The notes under the pieces were generated by a model. It was not told the DNA's origin and searched no databases. It saw only the letters and a program-made list of their open reading frames with translations. Position numbers and translations under genes: made by a program. Shown here one piece after another: positions 44,609 to 53,754 of a stretch of DNA of 64,000 nucleotides; the stretch's first letter is position 1; each line of letters begins with the position of its first letter. This DNA comes from an uncultured Eubacteriales bacterium (GTDB lineage: Bacteria; Bacillota; Clostridia; Christensenellales; UBA1242): contig CATLAM010000004.1 of assembly GCA_949878485.1 (NCBI GenBank), forward strand, positions 1 to 64,000, read 5' to 3'.

Positions 44609-45255
44609 TGCTTGTAATTAACACAGCGTTTAAAACGGCAAATATTGGCTTAAAAACGGCTGATGGCAGAGTTTTTGAAAGACAACTTGATTCTTCGGCT
44701 AAGCATTCAGAAAATGTTTTAAAAACAATTGATGAAATTTGTGAAGAAGCGGAGGTAGATGTGCTTTCTGTTGACACTGTGGCAGTGGTGACAGGACCTG
44801 GTTCGTTTACTGGGCTTAGGATTGCAGTTTCCATCGCTAAAGCACTTGGATGTGTCAATAAAAATCTTAAATTTTTATCTTTATCATCTTTGCAACTTAT
44901 GGCATATATATCATGTAAAAACCATAAACATGAAAGTGATTTTGTTTGTGCTTTGGATGCTCTTTCAAAACTTTATTTTGTGGCTGAATTTGACAATAAT
45001 GGAAATTTGTTGAAAGAAGAAAAAATTGTTGGCGAAAACGAATTTTTAAGTTTAAACTTGCCAATAATTGGGCTTAAAGGTGACTTAGATGTTTGGCAAC
45101 AAGTGGAAATTTCCACACAAGATGTCTTGGAATTTGCCTTAATTAAAGAAAAAGAGAAAAATTTTGTTTCAGCCGACCAGTTGATGCCAGTATACTTAAG
45201 ATTGTCACAAGCGGAAGATAATTTATTGACAAAAAAATCTGAAAAAGTTGATTAA
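44608..45255 (+). CDS. tsaB: tRNA threonylcarbamoyl-adenosine protein TsaB
   Basis: 215 residues. ASKHA-fold partner of TsaD. Family blocks: LVINTAFKTANIGL start, HSENVLKTIDEIC near residue 32, and GPGSFTGLRIAVSIAKAL near residue 63. AAGGAGGGGAAATA precedes ATG, overlapping the tsaE stop by one base. No tsaD follows in the window, so it must be elsewhere. Confidence 0.95.
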   Translation: MLVINTAFKTANIGLKTADGRVFERQLDSSAKHSENVLKTIDEICEEAEVDVLSVDTVAVVTGPGSFTGLRIAVSIAKALGCVNKNLKFLSLSSLQLMAYISCKNHKHESDFVCALDALSKLYFVAEFDNNGNLLKEEKIVGENEFLSLNLPIIGLKGDLDVWQQVEISTQDVLEFALIKEKEKNFVSADQLMPVYLRLSQAEDNLLTKKSEKVD

Positions 45256-45260
45256 ATCAG

Positions 45261-45289
45261 TTGACATTCAATATAAATGTATGTAGAAT
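45261..45289 (+). promoter_or_regulatory. Promoter of the acidic-tail zinc protein
   Basis: TTGACA, 17-base spacer, TAGAAT, with AAAGGAG before the ATG at 45314. Confidence 0.75.
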
Positions 45290-45313
45290 ACATAACGAGA
45301 TAAAGGAGATTTT

Positions 45314-45835
45314 ATGAAAAAACCTGTTTATGTCAGATGTCCAAGATGTGAACTTAATTACATTGAAAAGAAAGACAAACTTTGCAGTGTTTGCAAGGCT
45401 GAACTTTCTGCAAACAGAGACAGCATAGTAAGTGACTTGGATTTGGAACTTTGCCCAATTTGCAAAACAAACTATATTCAACCAGACGAAATTATGTGTG
45501 CCACTTGTTTGAAAGAACATCAATCAGAAGATGGTGAAATCAATACAGACTGGGAAGAATATCTCAATCGTGACGAAGAAGAAGTTGTTTATGATGACGA
45601 AGAAACTGGAGATATGGCATCAGTTACTGATCTTGATGACGACACTCTTGATGATGACGACTTAGATTCTGACATTGGCTTCGACGACAGTTTGGAAGAT
45701 GACGACACTCTTGATGAACTTGATGGCGAAGAATTTGATGAAGAATTTGAAGACGACCTTGATGAAGACGATGACTTTAATGAAGATTTTGACGAAGATG
45801 ATGAAGAGGAAGATGACGAAGACGACGATTTCTAA
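45314..45835 (+). CDS. Double zinc-ribbon protein with long acidic tail
   Basis: 173 residues. Residues 1-75 hold four CxxC pairs (CPRC, CSVC, CPIC, CATC), enough for two zinc sites. From about residue 85 the chain is almost all Asp/Glu, ending EEEDDEDDDF. The tail resembles that of RNA polymerase delta subunit, but the HARE domain is absent. No family recognised. It may bind a basic partner such as a ribosomal or nucleic-acid-binding protein; this is inference. It has its own promoter and terminator. Confidence 0.8.
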   Translation: MKKPVYVRCPRCELNYIEKKDKLCSVCKAELSANRDSIVSDLDLELCPICKTNYIQPDEIMCATCLKEHQSEDGEINTDWEEYLNRDEEEVVYDDEETGDMASVTDLDDDTLDDDDLDSDIGFDDSLEDDDTLDELDGEEFDEEFEDDLDEDDDFNEDFDEDDEEEDDEDDDF

Positions 45836-45846
45836 TTTATTAAAAA

Positions 45847-45882
45847 CAAAAAAAGAGACTTAAATTTTAAGTCTCTTTTTCT
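45847..45882. terminator. Bidirectional terminator
   Basis: AAAAAGAGACTTAA / TTAAGTCTCTTTTT stem around a short loop, with T-runs in both directions, between two convergent genes. Confidence 0.88.
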
Positions 45883-45885
45883 TTA

Positions 45886-48800
45886 TTAGTTTTTGTTGTC
45901 TTTTTCTGAATTTTGCTCTTTAGAAAGTTTTTCTTGTTCTTTATTAAGTTTTTTAGACATTTTTGCAAGTTCTTTTTGTTTCATTTCTTCTTTTGTGTAA
46001 ACTCGTCTTTCAACATTAAGCAAATAATCAGGTGACTTGATTTCTTCAATTTGCTTGTTCAAAGCGTCAATTCTTTCTGAGATAACAGTTCTCTTACGAG
46101 CAAATTGTTTGAATTCTTTGTCAGTATCTTTAGAAATCTGATTTTTGTCTTGGCTTCTAAGGTTGACAACTTTTTCTTTGTGTTCTTGTTCCATCATATC
46201 AAGTTCTTTCTGGAATTTGTTTCTTGTTTCTTCAACAGATTTAAGTTCGGCATTTCTTTCTTCAAGTGCTTTTTTCTTGATGACGTCGATGTTAAGACTT
46301 TCTTTTCTGTCGTAAGTTTCTTTTCTCTTTCTTTCAATCTTCTTGATTTTAACTTTTCTTAAAACATAACCAACAACAGCAATTATGATTGCAAGAGCAG
46401 TAATAAGGGAAGGTGCCAAAATCCACCAGTTGCTGTCAGCAGTGTTATTGCCATTTTCTGTGTTGTTGTCTTCATCTGGATTTGGTTTTTCTTCTTCCTG
46501 ATTTGTAAGTTTTGAAACAAACACTTTTTTGTCGGCTTTATTTATATCATAGTCTTTTTCTGAAGCAGTGTCTTGTGCAATTTTATATTCAGTGTCATCT
46601 TCCAAAGTTTGGAAATCAAAGTCATAAATCACTGCAACGCCTGTGGTTTCAATTGTGTCACAGATAAGCGCGAAATATACATTTTCTGAAACGGTGTCTG
46701 ATGATGTGTTGTGGAAATAAATTGTGTATTCTTGATAGCCTTTCTTACTTTCTGTGTTTAGTTGTGTGGCATAGTCGAAGCCTGTAAGTCCAGCGGTGAC
46801 ACCAAAGTTGTAAGTTTTATCTTTGTCTAAAGCATTTGATGAGTCAATTTGATAAGCAAAGTTTGTTCTCAATTTAAATGACAATTTTGCATAAGCATCC
46901 GCACTTAATGAAACTTTATAGTTTGATGTCATTGTGTAACTGCCTGCGTTTTGAACGCTCATATACATTACATATTTGACATCTTTATCAGAAATATATA
47001 ATGAACTGTTTTTGTCTGTGAAACTGTAGTTTGTGCTGTCTGCCTTTAAAATTCCGCCTTCATAAAGTCCGTCACCACTTGAACCTGCTTTGCCAGTAAA
47101 GGCGACATTGGTTGAAGTTTGAAGGTCATCTGTGATGTTGTTTGTTGGAAGGTTTAAGAAACTGTTTGTAAGGTCAACAATGGCACTTTTGGTGTTGATT
47201 TTGTCATCAGTTTCAAGGTCAAGTGTTCCTGAATAATTTTTAAATTCAAAATCATCAAAGTAAGCATAAGTGAATGAGTTTTTGTTTTCTGTTGTAACAA
47301 ATTCAATTTGAATGTAATAATTAAATTCTGTTGAACCTGTATTGAAATAAATTTCATATTCAGACCAATCATAACCACTGAGTTTTGGAGTTTCAAGAAG
47401 CAAAACTCCGTCTTCTTTTAATACTTTAACAATGATATTTGCAGGTGTTTTATATTTGAAAGTAAGAAGTTGTGCACCTGATGTTCCCATTGTGATGTTG
47501 TCTGATTTAAGGATTTGTTTTGTTGCTCCATAATTTGCAAACATCATTACATTGTTTGGAACATCTTTACTTATAGGTGAATTGTTGGCATTGATTGTCC
47601 AAGCATAAGGATTTTCTTCGTCCTTAACGCCATTTGCTTTATATTCATTGAATTTGTCTACATATTGTTTATATTTGTCAGGTTTTGTGTTGATTACGCC
47701 ATGGAAATTCAATTTGTTTTCACCACTTTCAATTGTCCAGTTTTGTGGGTCGTAAATTTTATCTTGGTCGGTGACTGTCAATTTATTGAAGTTTCCATTT
47801 GGAACTGTTGTGCTTGAACTGTTTGCATTAAATTCAATTGAGTTGCTGGCGTTGTTGAATGCTTCAGTTGTGCTTTTTTCGATTTTAATGTTGTCGAATG
47901 TAATGCAACCTGTGGTTTTTTCACCATCTTTTCCAAGGCTGAGCACTATGTTAAAGTTAGTGTCATATAATGCTCCACCTTTAACATAGAATTCTGCGGT
48001 TGCATATTTGTTGTTGAAATTGTCATTTCCTTTTGAAGTAAGGGCAGAACTGTCTTTGTTTGTAAGTGTGTAAAGGTCGAGATTATAGTCTTTAAGCACT
48101 TTGTCATTCTCTTTGATTGACATATATGCACTTCCAGATGAAATGTCAGAAATTTTGTAAGAAGCGGTGACTTTGTAAATTTCATTTGCACCAATGCTGA
48201 CGCTTTGTGATTTAACACTTGCCATGCCATCCTTTGCCCAAAGAGTTAAAGCGTATTTGTTTGGTCTTAAAGTCAAGCCGTTCATTTTGCCGTCTGCATC
48301 ATAACTGAAGTCAACATCGCAAGAGAAATCTGAACCAACGCTTTGATAGCCATCAACAAAAATTTCTGGGGCATTTGAGTTGAACACCTGAGCATGTCCA
48401 TTATTTGTTTTAACTTCCCAATTGTTGATTTTGTCAATATTTGTTCCGCTGTTTTCAAAGTCAAAGTTATTGCCACTGAAAGCAAGATTTTCTTCTTGTC
48501 TTAAATCAATAAGTTGTTCACATGATTGTATGATTTCTTCTGTTCCAGTAATGTTGCCTAAGTCATCAGTGTAATTGATTTTTTGTGTGTAAGAAAGACC
48601 AAGTTTGTCTTTATATAATGACCAGAATTTGTTTTCGCTGTAACGATATACATGGCAATCATCAAAGAAAACTACACCAGTGCTTGTGCGGTCATGTGAA
48701 TTTGCACCAAGCCACAAATCAAGGTTTACTGTTTGTTTTTCATTTCCAGTTGCAATATAGAAATAGAAATTTACCCATTCGTTGGAGTTAATTTTTTCAA

Positions 48801-49842
48801 AGTCAGCCTTGACTGTTTTGCCGTCTTTGTCTTTCAAACCATTGATATAGACAGAGCCATAAACATAGTCGTTGATTGGGTCATAGACATTCTTTTCTGT
48901 GTAATATGGTGTGCCTGTTTTGATGTCATAGCGGTTATCTTTTTCGTTGAAGTTGAAAGTTGTGCTTTTCTTAAGTTCTGCACCGCTTACAACCCTGTTT
49001 CCTACTTTTGTGTCTTCACTGTCCATAGGTTGAGTGTTTGTTTTCAAGGTGTAAACTGGTGTGAAAACATCTGTTGATTCTTCATACATAAAACCAACAT
49101 ATTCATCGTCTTCATAGAAAAATTGAATGTTTTCAAGGTCGCTTGCAAGTGTGAAAGAGGCAACATCTTCCAAAGATTTAATGACAAATTTTGTTGAAGT
49201 GTTGTTGTTTGCACTTGTGTAAGTGAATGAAACATAATCTCCCCATTTAGCATTTTCAAAACTGTTTTTGGAGATATAGCAGTTGTCTGTTTTTGTGATT
49301 ACATGTCCATCTGATGTGATGTAATCAGTTGTGGTTTTATAGTTTGTGTCTGTCTTGAATGCAACTGAAAACTGATAGAAAGAATTTGCTTCCAAGTTTA
49401 AAGTGCTTGAGCGATAGCCTTTGCTTGCTTGATAGCGGTCAGATGATTTGTTTGATTTAGAGTTTATCATCAAAATTTTATAGTCATCATCCGCTTTTGC
49501 TTTTCTTCCTGGGTTGTTTGAAAGATAATATGTCGATGACATATAAGTTTGGAAAGGTTCTCCAACATTGATTGCCCCTGCTGTGGTTGTTCCTTGTCCA
49601 GTAATTCCTGTCCATCCAGAAATGGTGGTCATAGAGTGTGTGGAAGAAGAATTGGAGTTGAAGTTGTTGTTGGACATGCTTACTTCTTCAAAATAACTGT
49701 CTAAGAAAGTTGTGGAAGAATCATCTGCGTTTGCAGAAAGAATGTGGCTGGCAGAAAAAACAATTCCTGTTGCGGACAAAGGAAAGATGATTGCCAACAA
49801 AAACATTATTATTTTGCTTCTAAGATTTAAAGTTCTTTTCAT
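45886..49842 (-). CDS. Giant single-pass surface protein with cytoplasmic coiled coil
   Basis: 1318 residues. Signal peptide about 1-38. The extracellular part to about 1135 is beta-rich and holds several jelly-roll-like units, each ending in a FDD/FDN-type strand (VFFDDCHVYRYSENKF, TFDNIKIEKS, AYFDDFEFKNYSG), a pattern common in carbohydrate-binding modules. A short acidic linker precedes one membrane helix at about 1138-1162 (WWILAPSLITALAIIIAVVGYVL). About 155 highly charged residues follow, with heptad-like coiled-coil content and no enzymatic motif. AAGGGTGAAAT precedes ATG. A surface receptor or cell-wall tether is possible; function unknown. Confidence 0.85.
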   Translation of the reverse strand: MKRTLNLRSKIIMFLLAIIFPLSATGIVFSASHILSANADDSSTTFLDSYFEEVSMSNNNFNSNSSSTHSMTTISGWTGITGQGTTTAGAINVGEPFQTYMSSTYYLSNNPGRKAKADDDYKILMINSKSNKSSDRYQASKGYRSSTLNLEANSFYQFSVAFKTDTNYKTTTDYITSDGHVITKTDNCYISKNSFENAKWGDYVSFTYTSANNNTSTKFVIKSLEDVASFTLASDLENIQFFYEDDEYVGFMYEESTDVFTPVYTLKTNTQPMDSEDTKVGNRVVSGAELKKSTTFNFNEKDNRYDIKTGTPYYTEKNVYDPINDYVYGSVYINGLKDKDGKTVKADFEKINSNEWVNFYFYIATGNEKQTVNLDLWLGANSHDRTSTGVVFFDDCHVYRYSENKFWSLYKDKLGLSYTQKINYTDDLGNITGTEEIIQSCEQLIDLRQEENLAFSGNNFDFENSGTNIDKINNWEVKTNNGHAQVFNSNAPEIFVDGYQSVGSDFSCDVDFSYDADGKMNGLTLRPNKYALTLWAKDGMASVKSQSVSIGANEIYKVTASYKISDISSGSAYMSIKENDKVLKDYNLDLYTLTNKDSSALTSKGNDNFNNKYATAEFYVKGGALYDTNFNIVLSLGKDGEKTTGCITFDNIKIEKSTTEAFNNASNSIEFNANSSSTTVPNGNFNKLTVTDQDKIYDPQNWTIESGENKLNFHGVINTKPDKYKQYVDKFNEYKANGVKDEENPYAWTINANNSPISKDVPNNVMMFANYGATKQILKSDNITMGTSGAQLLTFKYKTPANIIVKVLKEDGVLLLETPKLSGYDWSEYEIYFNTGSTEFNYYIQIEFVTTENKNSFTYAYFDDFEFKNYSGTLDLETDDKINTKSAIVDLTNSFLNLPTNNITDDLQTSTNVAFTGKAGSSGDGLYEGGILKADSTNYSFTDKNSSLYISDKDVKYVMYMSVQNAGSYTMTSNYKVSLSADAYAKLSFKLRTNFAYQIDSSNALDKDKTYNFGVTAGLTGFDYATQLNTESKKGYQEYTIYFHNTSSDTVSENVYFALICDTIETTGVAVIYDFDFQTLEDDTEYKIAQDTASEKDYDINKADKKVFVSKLTNQEEEKPNPDEDNNTENGNNTADSNWWILAPSLITALAIIIAVVGYVLRKVKIKKIERKRKETYDRKESLNIDVIKKKALEERNAELKSVEETRNKFQKELDMMEQEHKEKVVNLRSQDKNQISKDTDKEFKQFARKRTVISERIDALNKQIEEIKSPDYLLNVERRVYTKEEMKQKELAKMSKKLNKEQEKLSKEQNSEKDNKN

Positions 49843-49935
49843 ATTTCACCCTTAATAGTAAGATTAACTTAATTATTATAATACATTTATTATAAATAAT
49901 CAAATAATTTCTTCAATTTTAAAGACAATATTTTT

Positions 49936-50340
49936 ATGAAAAAGGAAAAAATCACATATAAAGTTTCAGAAAACGACAAATTGTCTGTCAAAAGCAAGTT
50001 TTTGCTTTGCGTCTGCGGAGCAATCATCGGATTTGTAAATGGTTTCTTTGGCGGAGGTGGGGGAATGATTTGTGTTCCTTTACTTGAAAAGGTGCTTCAC
50101 TTGCAAAACAAATATTCGCATGCGACAGCAATCGCGGTTATTCTTCCAATTTCTTTCGTAAGTGCGGTAATTTATCTTTTAAATGGCAACCTTGAAACAG
50201 TCCCTTTTCTTACTGTTGGAAGTGGGGTGGTTTTAGGTGGGATTTTAGGCTCTTTTTTGCTTAAATTTTTGCCGTCAAAGGTTATTCGAATTATCTTTGT
50301 TTTCATCATGCTTGCAGGTGGAATTAGACTGCTTTTTTAG
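49936..50340 (+). CDS. TSUP (TauE/SafE) transporter half, N-terminal type
   Basis: 134 residues with about four membrane helices. The opening GAIIGFVNGFFGGGGGMICVPLL is the first conserved TauE/SafE block (glycine-rich entry of helix 1). The family normally has eight helices made of two repeats in one chain of about 250 residues. Here the chain ends after one repeat. A second half follows nine bases downstream. Members export sulfite, sulfoacetate or other anions; substrate unknown. Confidence 0.85.
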   Translation: MKKEKITYKVSENDKLSVKSKFLLCVCGAIIGFVNGFFGGGGGMICVPLLEKVLHLQNKYSHATAIAVILPISFVSAVIYLLNGNLETVPFLTVGSGVVLGGILGSFLLKFLPSKVIRIIFVFIMLAGGIRLLF

Positions 50341-50349
50341 GAGATTTTT

Positions 50350-50712
50350 ATGTTTTATTTTTGGTGTGTCATAGCAGGGTTTTTGTCAGGTATTTTCGGC
50401 GGTTTAGGCATGGGCGGTGGAACGCTTCTCATCCCTATTTTAACCATCTTTTTATCCTTTGACCAAAAACTTGCTCAGGGGCTTAATTTATTGACATTTT
50501 TAATCATGGCGATTGTGTCTTTGTGCATTCATTACAAGCATGGTTTTGTGCATACAAAAAACATCATTTGGATCATCATTTTTGGCGTAATTTTTTCGGT
50601 TTTTGGTGCATTTTTGATGTCATTTTTACCTTCAAAAATCTTAAAAATCATTTTTGGTGTCTTTTTGTGTGCCTTGGCTGTGGTGGAATTTATAAAAGTA
50701 TTCAAAAAATAG
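50350..50712 (+). CDS. TSUP (TauE/SafE) transporter half, C-terminal type
   Basis: 120 residues with about four membrane helices. The repeat block is GFLSGIFGGLGMGGGTLLIPIL, then ASATS-like NLLTFLIMAIVSLCIH. TTAGGAGATTTTT precedes ATG, nine bases after the first half, so both are probably translated from one mRNA and assemble together. The stop/start structure is clean, with no frameshift remnant, so the split looks stable. Confidence 0.85.
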   Translation: MFYFWCVIAGFLSGIFGGLGMGGGTLLIPILTIFLSFDQKLAQGLNLLTFLIMAIVSLCIHYKHGFVHTKNIIWIIIFGVIFSVFGAFLMSFLPSKILKIIFGVFLCALAVVEFIKVFKK

Positions 50713-50741
50713 TGGACAAAATTCTCTTTTTATGCTATATT
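50713..50741 (+). promoter_or_regulatory. Promoter of the ferredoxin-led operon
   Basis: TGGACA, 17-base spacer, TATATT, followed by AAAGGAG and ATG at 50767. It begins at the base after the transporter stop. Confidence 0.6.
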
Positions 50742-50766
50742 TAGATATATTAAAGGAGATATATTT

Positions 50767-50937
50767 ATGGTTGACAAGAATAAATGCATCAGTTGTGGAA
50801 CTTGTGTGGCTATTTGTCCTGTTGGTGCCATCTCTTTTGGAGAAGACGGAAAAGCACAAATTGATAAAAATATCTGCATCCATTGCGGTGCTTGTCAGGC
50901 TAGTTGTCCTGTTGAAGCAATTGATTTGGATGAATAA
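50767..50937 (+). CDS. Small 2[4Fe-4S] ferredoxin
   Basis: 56 residues. Two CxxCxxCxxxCP cluster motifs (CISCGTCVAICP and CIHCGACQASCP) fill the clostridial-type bacterial ferredoxin fold. It carries low-potential electrons for hydrogenases, ferredoxin-dependent oxidoreductases and similar partners. AAAGGAGATATATTT precedes ATG. It leads a closely spaced run with the next three genes; a redox link to them is not obvious. Confidence 0.95.
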   Translation: MVDKNKCISCGTCVAICPVGAISFGEDGKAQIDKNICIHCGACQASCPVEAIDLDE

Positions 50938-50949
50938 AGAGAGGGTGTT

Positions 50950-52431
50950 ATGGAAAATATTGCTTACATTGAATTTGATGAACGCAAAACAAAACTGCTT
51001 ATCGTTCAAAGCAGAAACGGAAGATATCGCATCTTGGAAGAAGTGGAAAATTATTACGACCTTAGGTCAGACATTTTAACTGATTGTCTTTTCAGCCCTA
51101 AATCTAAAGCGGATATTTTAAAAATTTTGAATATCTATCGTTATACGATTGAAACCTTTAAAGTTGACAAAATGATTGCAACTGCTTCAAACATAATCGT
51201 TAAAGCAAGAAACTATCGTGGTTTTTTGGATGAAATTTACACCAATACTGGCATGAATTTCATTATTTCCAATGATGATGAAGTTGTGAAAAACATTTAT
51301 CTTTCTTGTATGTCTAAAATTGACACATCTAAGGGTTACATCATTAATGTTGGGTCTTACCAAACTTATTTCATTAAGTTTAACAGAAGAAATGTCATTG
51401 AATATAACACAATTCCTTACGGATATACAAATTTGACTGAACTTGGTGTTTCATTTGATGAGATGACTGCTTTGGTTAAGAAAGAACTTAAAAAGGCATC
51501 ATTAGTTAAAGGTTATGATGAAGAAATGGTCGTTGGTTGTGGTTGCTCGTTTATTGATGTTTCCAGAGTTGCCAAGAAATTGACTAAATATCCTATTGAA
51601 ATTGACAATAACTATGATCTCTCAAATGAAGCATTGACAAAAGTTTGTGAATTTGCAAGCACAATCGATGTTCAGAAAGTTAAGAAGATTAAAGGAATTG
51701 GACCAGAAGGTGTGGAAAGCATGAACGGTGGTTTGGCGATTATCAGTTCTTTCTTTGAAACATTAAAACTTCCACAAGTTTCTGTTTCAACCGCAAACAA
51801 ACTTGAAGGCATTGTGCTTTTCAATTTGGTTGGTGTGGCAAATGAAAAATATACTGATTTGTTGCAAAACAGTTTAGATTCTTATTACGAATTCAAAAAA
51901 GAAGGTTTGGCAATTAATAGTCAAGTGTATGACATGGCAATTTTGCTTTTCAAACAATTGAAAGTTGTTCATAAATTGCCAAGAGTTTATGTTAAACCAC
52001 TTAAAATTGCGGCTTATATGTTTGATTGTGGAAAATTTATCAATTTTTCAAATTACCAAAAACATGCTTTTTATGGAATTTTAAATTCTGACATTACTGG
52101 TGTTTCTCAAAAAGATTTGCTTTTGGCGGCTTTTGCTTGCACTTGCCAGAATATTGACAATTTTAATTTGCCTGAAGTTATGAAATATCGTGAAATTTTG
52201 ACAGATGAAGATGTTGATGCCATAAGAAAACTTGGTTTACTTGTCAATCTTGCTGTCAATTTAAATGCTTCCAGAAAAAATGTCATCAATGACATTGTTT
52301 GTGACATCTTGGGTGATTCAATCATCATGAAAACTGTTGTAACAACTGACCCTTCATTTGAAATTATGCAAAGCATGAAGGTTTCTGATGACTTTAAGAA
52401 AATATTTAAGAAAAGTTTGCAGATAATTTAG
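50950..52431 (+). CDS. Ppx/GppA-like protein with degraded phosphate loops
   Basis: 493 residues. The domain order follows exopolyphosphatase/pppGpp phosphatase: two ASKHA-type halves (1-285) and an HD-like helical domain (about 330-430). In the first half the phosphate-1 loop DxGSNS reads FDERKTK, and phosphate-2 DIGGGST reads NVGSYQT; the block before the C-domain keeps GG (GVESMNGGLAIISSFFETL). The HD-like stretch keeps IAAYMFDCGKFINF...HAFYGILNSDITGVS. Loss of both phosphate loops suggests no polyphosphatase activity. GAGAGGGTGTT precedes ATG, 12 bases after the ferredoxin. Confidence 0.75.
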   Translation: MENIAYIEFDERKTKLLIVQSRNGRYRILEEVENYYDLRSDILTDCLFSPKSKADILKILNIYRYTIETFKVDKMIATASNIIVKARNYRGFLDEIYTNTGMNFIISNDDEVVKNIYLSCMSKIDTSKGYIINVGSYQTYFIKFNRRNVIEYNTIPYGYTNLTELGVSFDEMTALVKKELKKASLVKGYDEEMVVGCGCSFIDVSRVAKKLTKYPIEIDNNYDLSNEALTKVCEFASTIDVQKVKKIKGIGPEGVESMNGGLAIISSFFETLKLPQVSVSTANKLEGIVLFNLVGVANEKYTDLLQNSLDSYYEFKKEGLAINSQVYDMAILLFKQLKVVHKLPRVYVKPLKIAAYMFDCGKFINFSNYQKHAFYGILNSDITGVSQKDLLLAAFACTCQNIDNFNLPEVMKYREILTDEDVDAIRKLGLLVNLAVNLNASRKNVINDIVCDILGDSIIMKTVVTTDPSFEIMQSMKVSDDFKKIFKKSLQII

Positions 52432-52438
52432 GTAAAAT

Positions 52439-53740
52439 ATGGAAGAAACGAAAAGTAAAAGAAAACTTATATTTTGGATTGTTTTTGCGGTAATCGCTGT
52501 TGTTTTGGCGTATGTAATTACTGTGTTATATTTCTTTGTCTTTTCTCCAAACAATATTCGTGCAAAGATGATTGTTTGGCCTTTTTTCAGTGAAGCAAAT
52601 GTTGCTGACATGTATGAGCAAGCATCTGCAGAAATTCAATTCACTTATGTTGACCCAAATGATTATGTAACAGTGACAGAAAAAACTGTTGGGGTAAATG
52701 TTGCAGAAGACGGCTTTTTTGTTGTGCCTTACATCAGTGAATTTGCTGATTTTCGAAATTATGAAAACGCTTCAAAAACAAGAGAAGGCAAATCTCAGCT
52801 TAAGGTTATGACTTGTGCTGGCGTTTTTGATGGGGTGCTTTTATACAGTGATGAAGCATTTAATGTTTGTGTCATTAAGTGCGAAAGAATTGTTGATAAA
52901 GACCAAAAGATTGCTTTGCCTTATCTGGATATTGCATCTGTTGGCACAACCACAAATGCAAGTGAAGCATTGTTTGTTTCCCCAATTGAAAAAGAAGATT
53001 TTTATAAGTGCAGAGTTATTAAAGATTCTTATGTAAGCCTTTTTGAAAAGGTGGATGTTGGTGACAAATATGCAATGGATTATTTAATTCAAGGTTGTGT
53101 AGATGTTAGAGTAACTTTGAAAAATAATGTAACAGACATGGACAACAAAACTACAAGAGTTTGTTGTGATCGCTCTGGAAATGTTTTGGGATTTTCTTCA
53201 TATTACATCGAAGAAAATGATGATGGAGAATTTGAAACTAAATATGTGTTTATGCCTATTTACGGTGCAAGAAGTTTCTTTAATGATGTGGTTAAGTCTT
53301 ATAACGAAAAGAAAGTCTATTCAAATTCGCTTATAAATGAACTTATTGCTTTTGACCAAGTGGAAGTTGAATCTTATAATCGTGTTGCTTTGTTGAATAA
53401 AAACCCTGAAAATCAAAATTCATTTTTCTATAATGGTAGGTGGTATAATTTTTCAACAGGAATTAAAAATTATGACCAATCACTTTTGAATGGTGTATAT
53501 TTATTTGACAATTTTGTTCATGGACAAAATCAACAAATTGATGTTGACAGTGTTATTATTGGAATCACTGTAAATGGCAAAGAATATGAAATTTCTGGAA
53601 AAATTGATTTCTTGACAATTTTATATGCTGTCAAAAGTGGTGACAAAGTAAGTTTTGAATATTATGCCAATTTTGGCGAAATTGACCCAAGTCAAGAATT
53701 GAAACCAAGTGACATTAAGACTGTCAATTGGACAATTTAA
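52439..53740 (+). CDS. Membrane-anchored HtrA-like pseudoprotease with PDZ domain
   Basis: 433 residues. Membrane helix at about 10-37, then a trypsin-like region and a C-terminal PDZ-like region (from about residue 365, VDSVIIGITVNGKEY...AVKSGDKVSFEYY). The protease region keeps the HtrA landmarks in order, but the residues of the triad are gone: GYxVTNxHV reads GFFVVPYIS, the DLAVLKV segment reads FNVCVIK, and the GNSGG segment is absent between YLIQGCVDVRV and DRSGNVLGF. It is therefore probably a binding or scaffold protein. Only a weak AGG precedes ATG, seven bases after the Ppx-like gene, so coupling is likely. Confidence 0.7.
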   Translation: MEETKSKRKLIFWIVFAVIAVVLAYVITVLYFFVFSPNNIRAKMIVWPFFSEANVADMYEQASAEIQFTYVDPNDYVTVTEKTVGVNVAEDGFFVVPYISEFADFRNYENASKTREGKSQLKVMTCAGVFDGVLLYSDEAFNVCVIKCERIVDKDQKIALPYLDIASVGTTTNASEALFVSPIEKEDFYKCRVIKDSYVSLFEKVDVGDKYAMDYLIQGCVDVRVTLKNNVTDMDNKTTRVCCDRSGNVLGFSSYYIEENDDGEFETKYVFMPIYGARSFFNDVVKSYNEKKVYSNSLINELIAFDQVEVESYNRVALLNKNPENQNSFFYNGRWYNFSTGIKNYDQSLLNGVYLFDNFVHGQNQQIDVDSVIIGITVNGKEYEISGKIDFLTILYAVKSGDKVSFEYYANFGEIDPSQELKPSDIKTVNWTI

Positions 53741-53754
53741 TTGGAGGAATGTCG

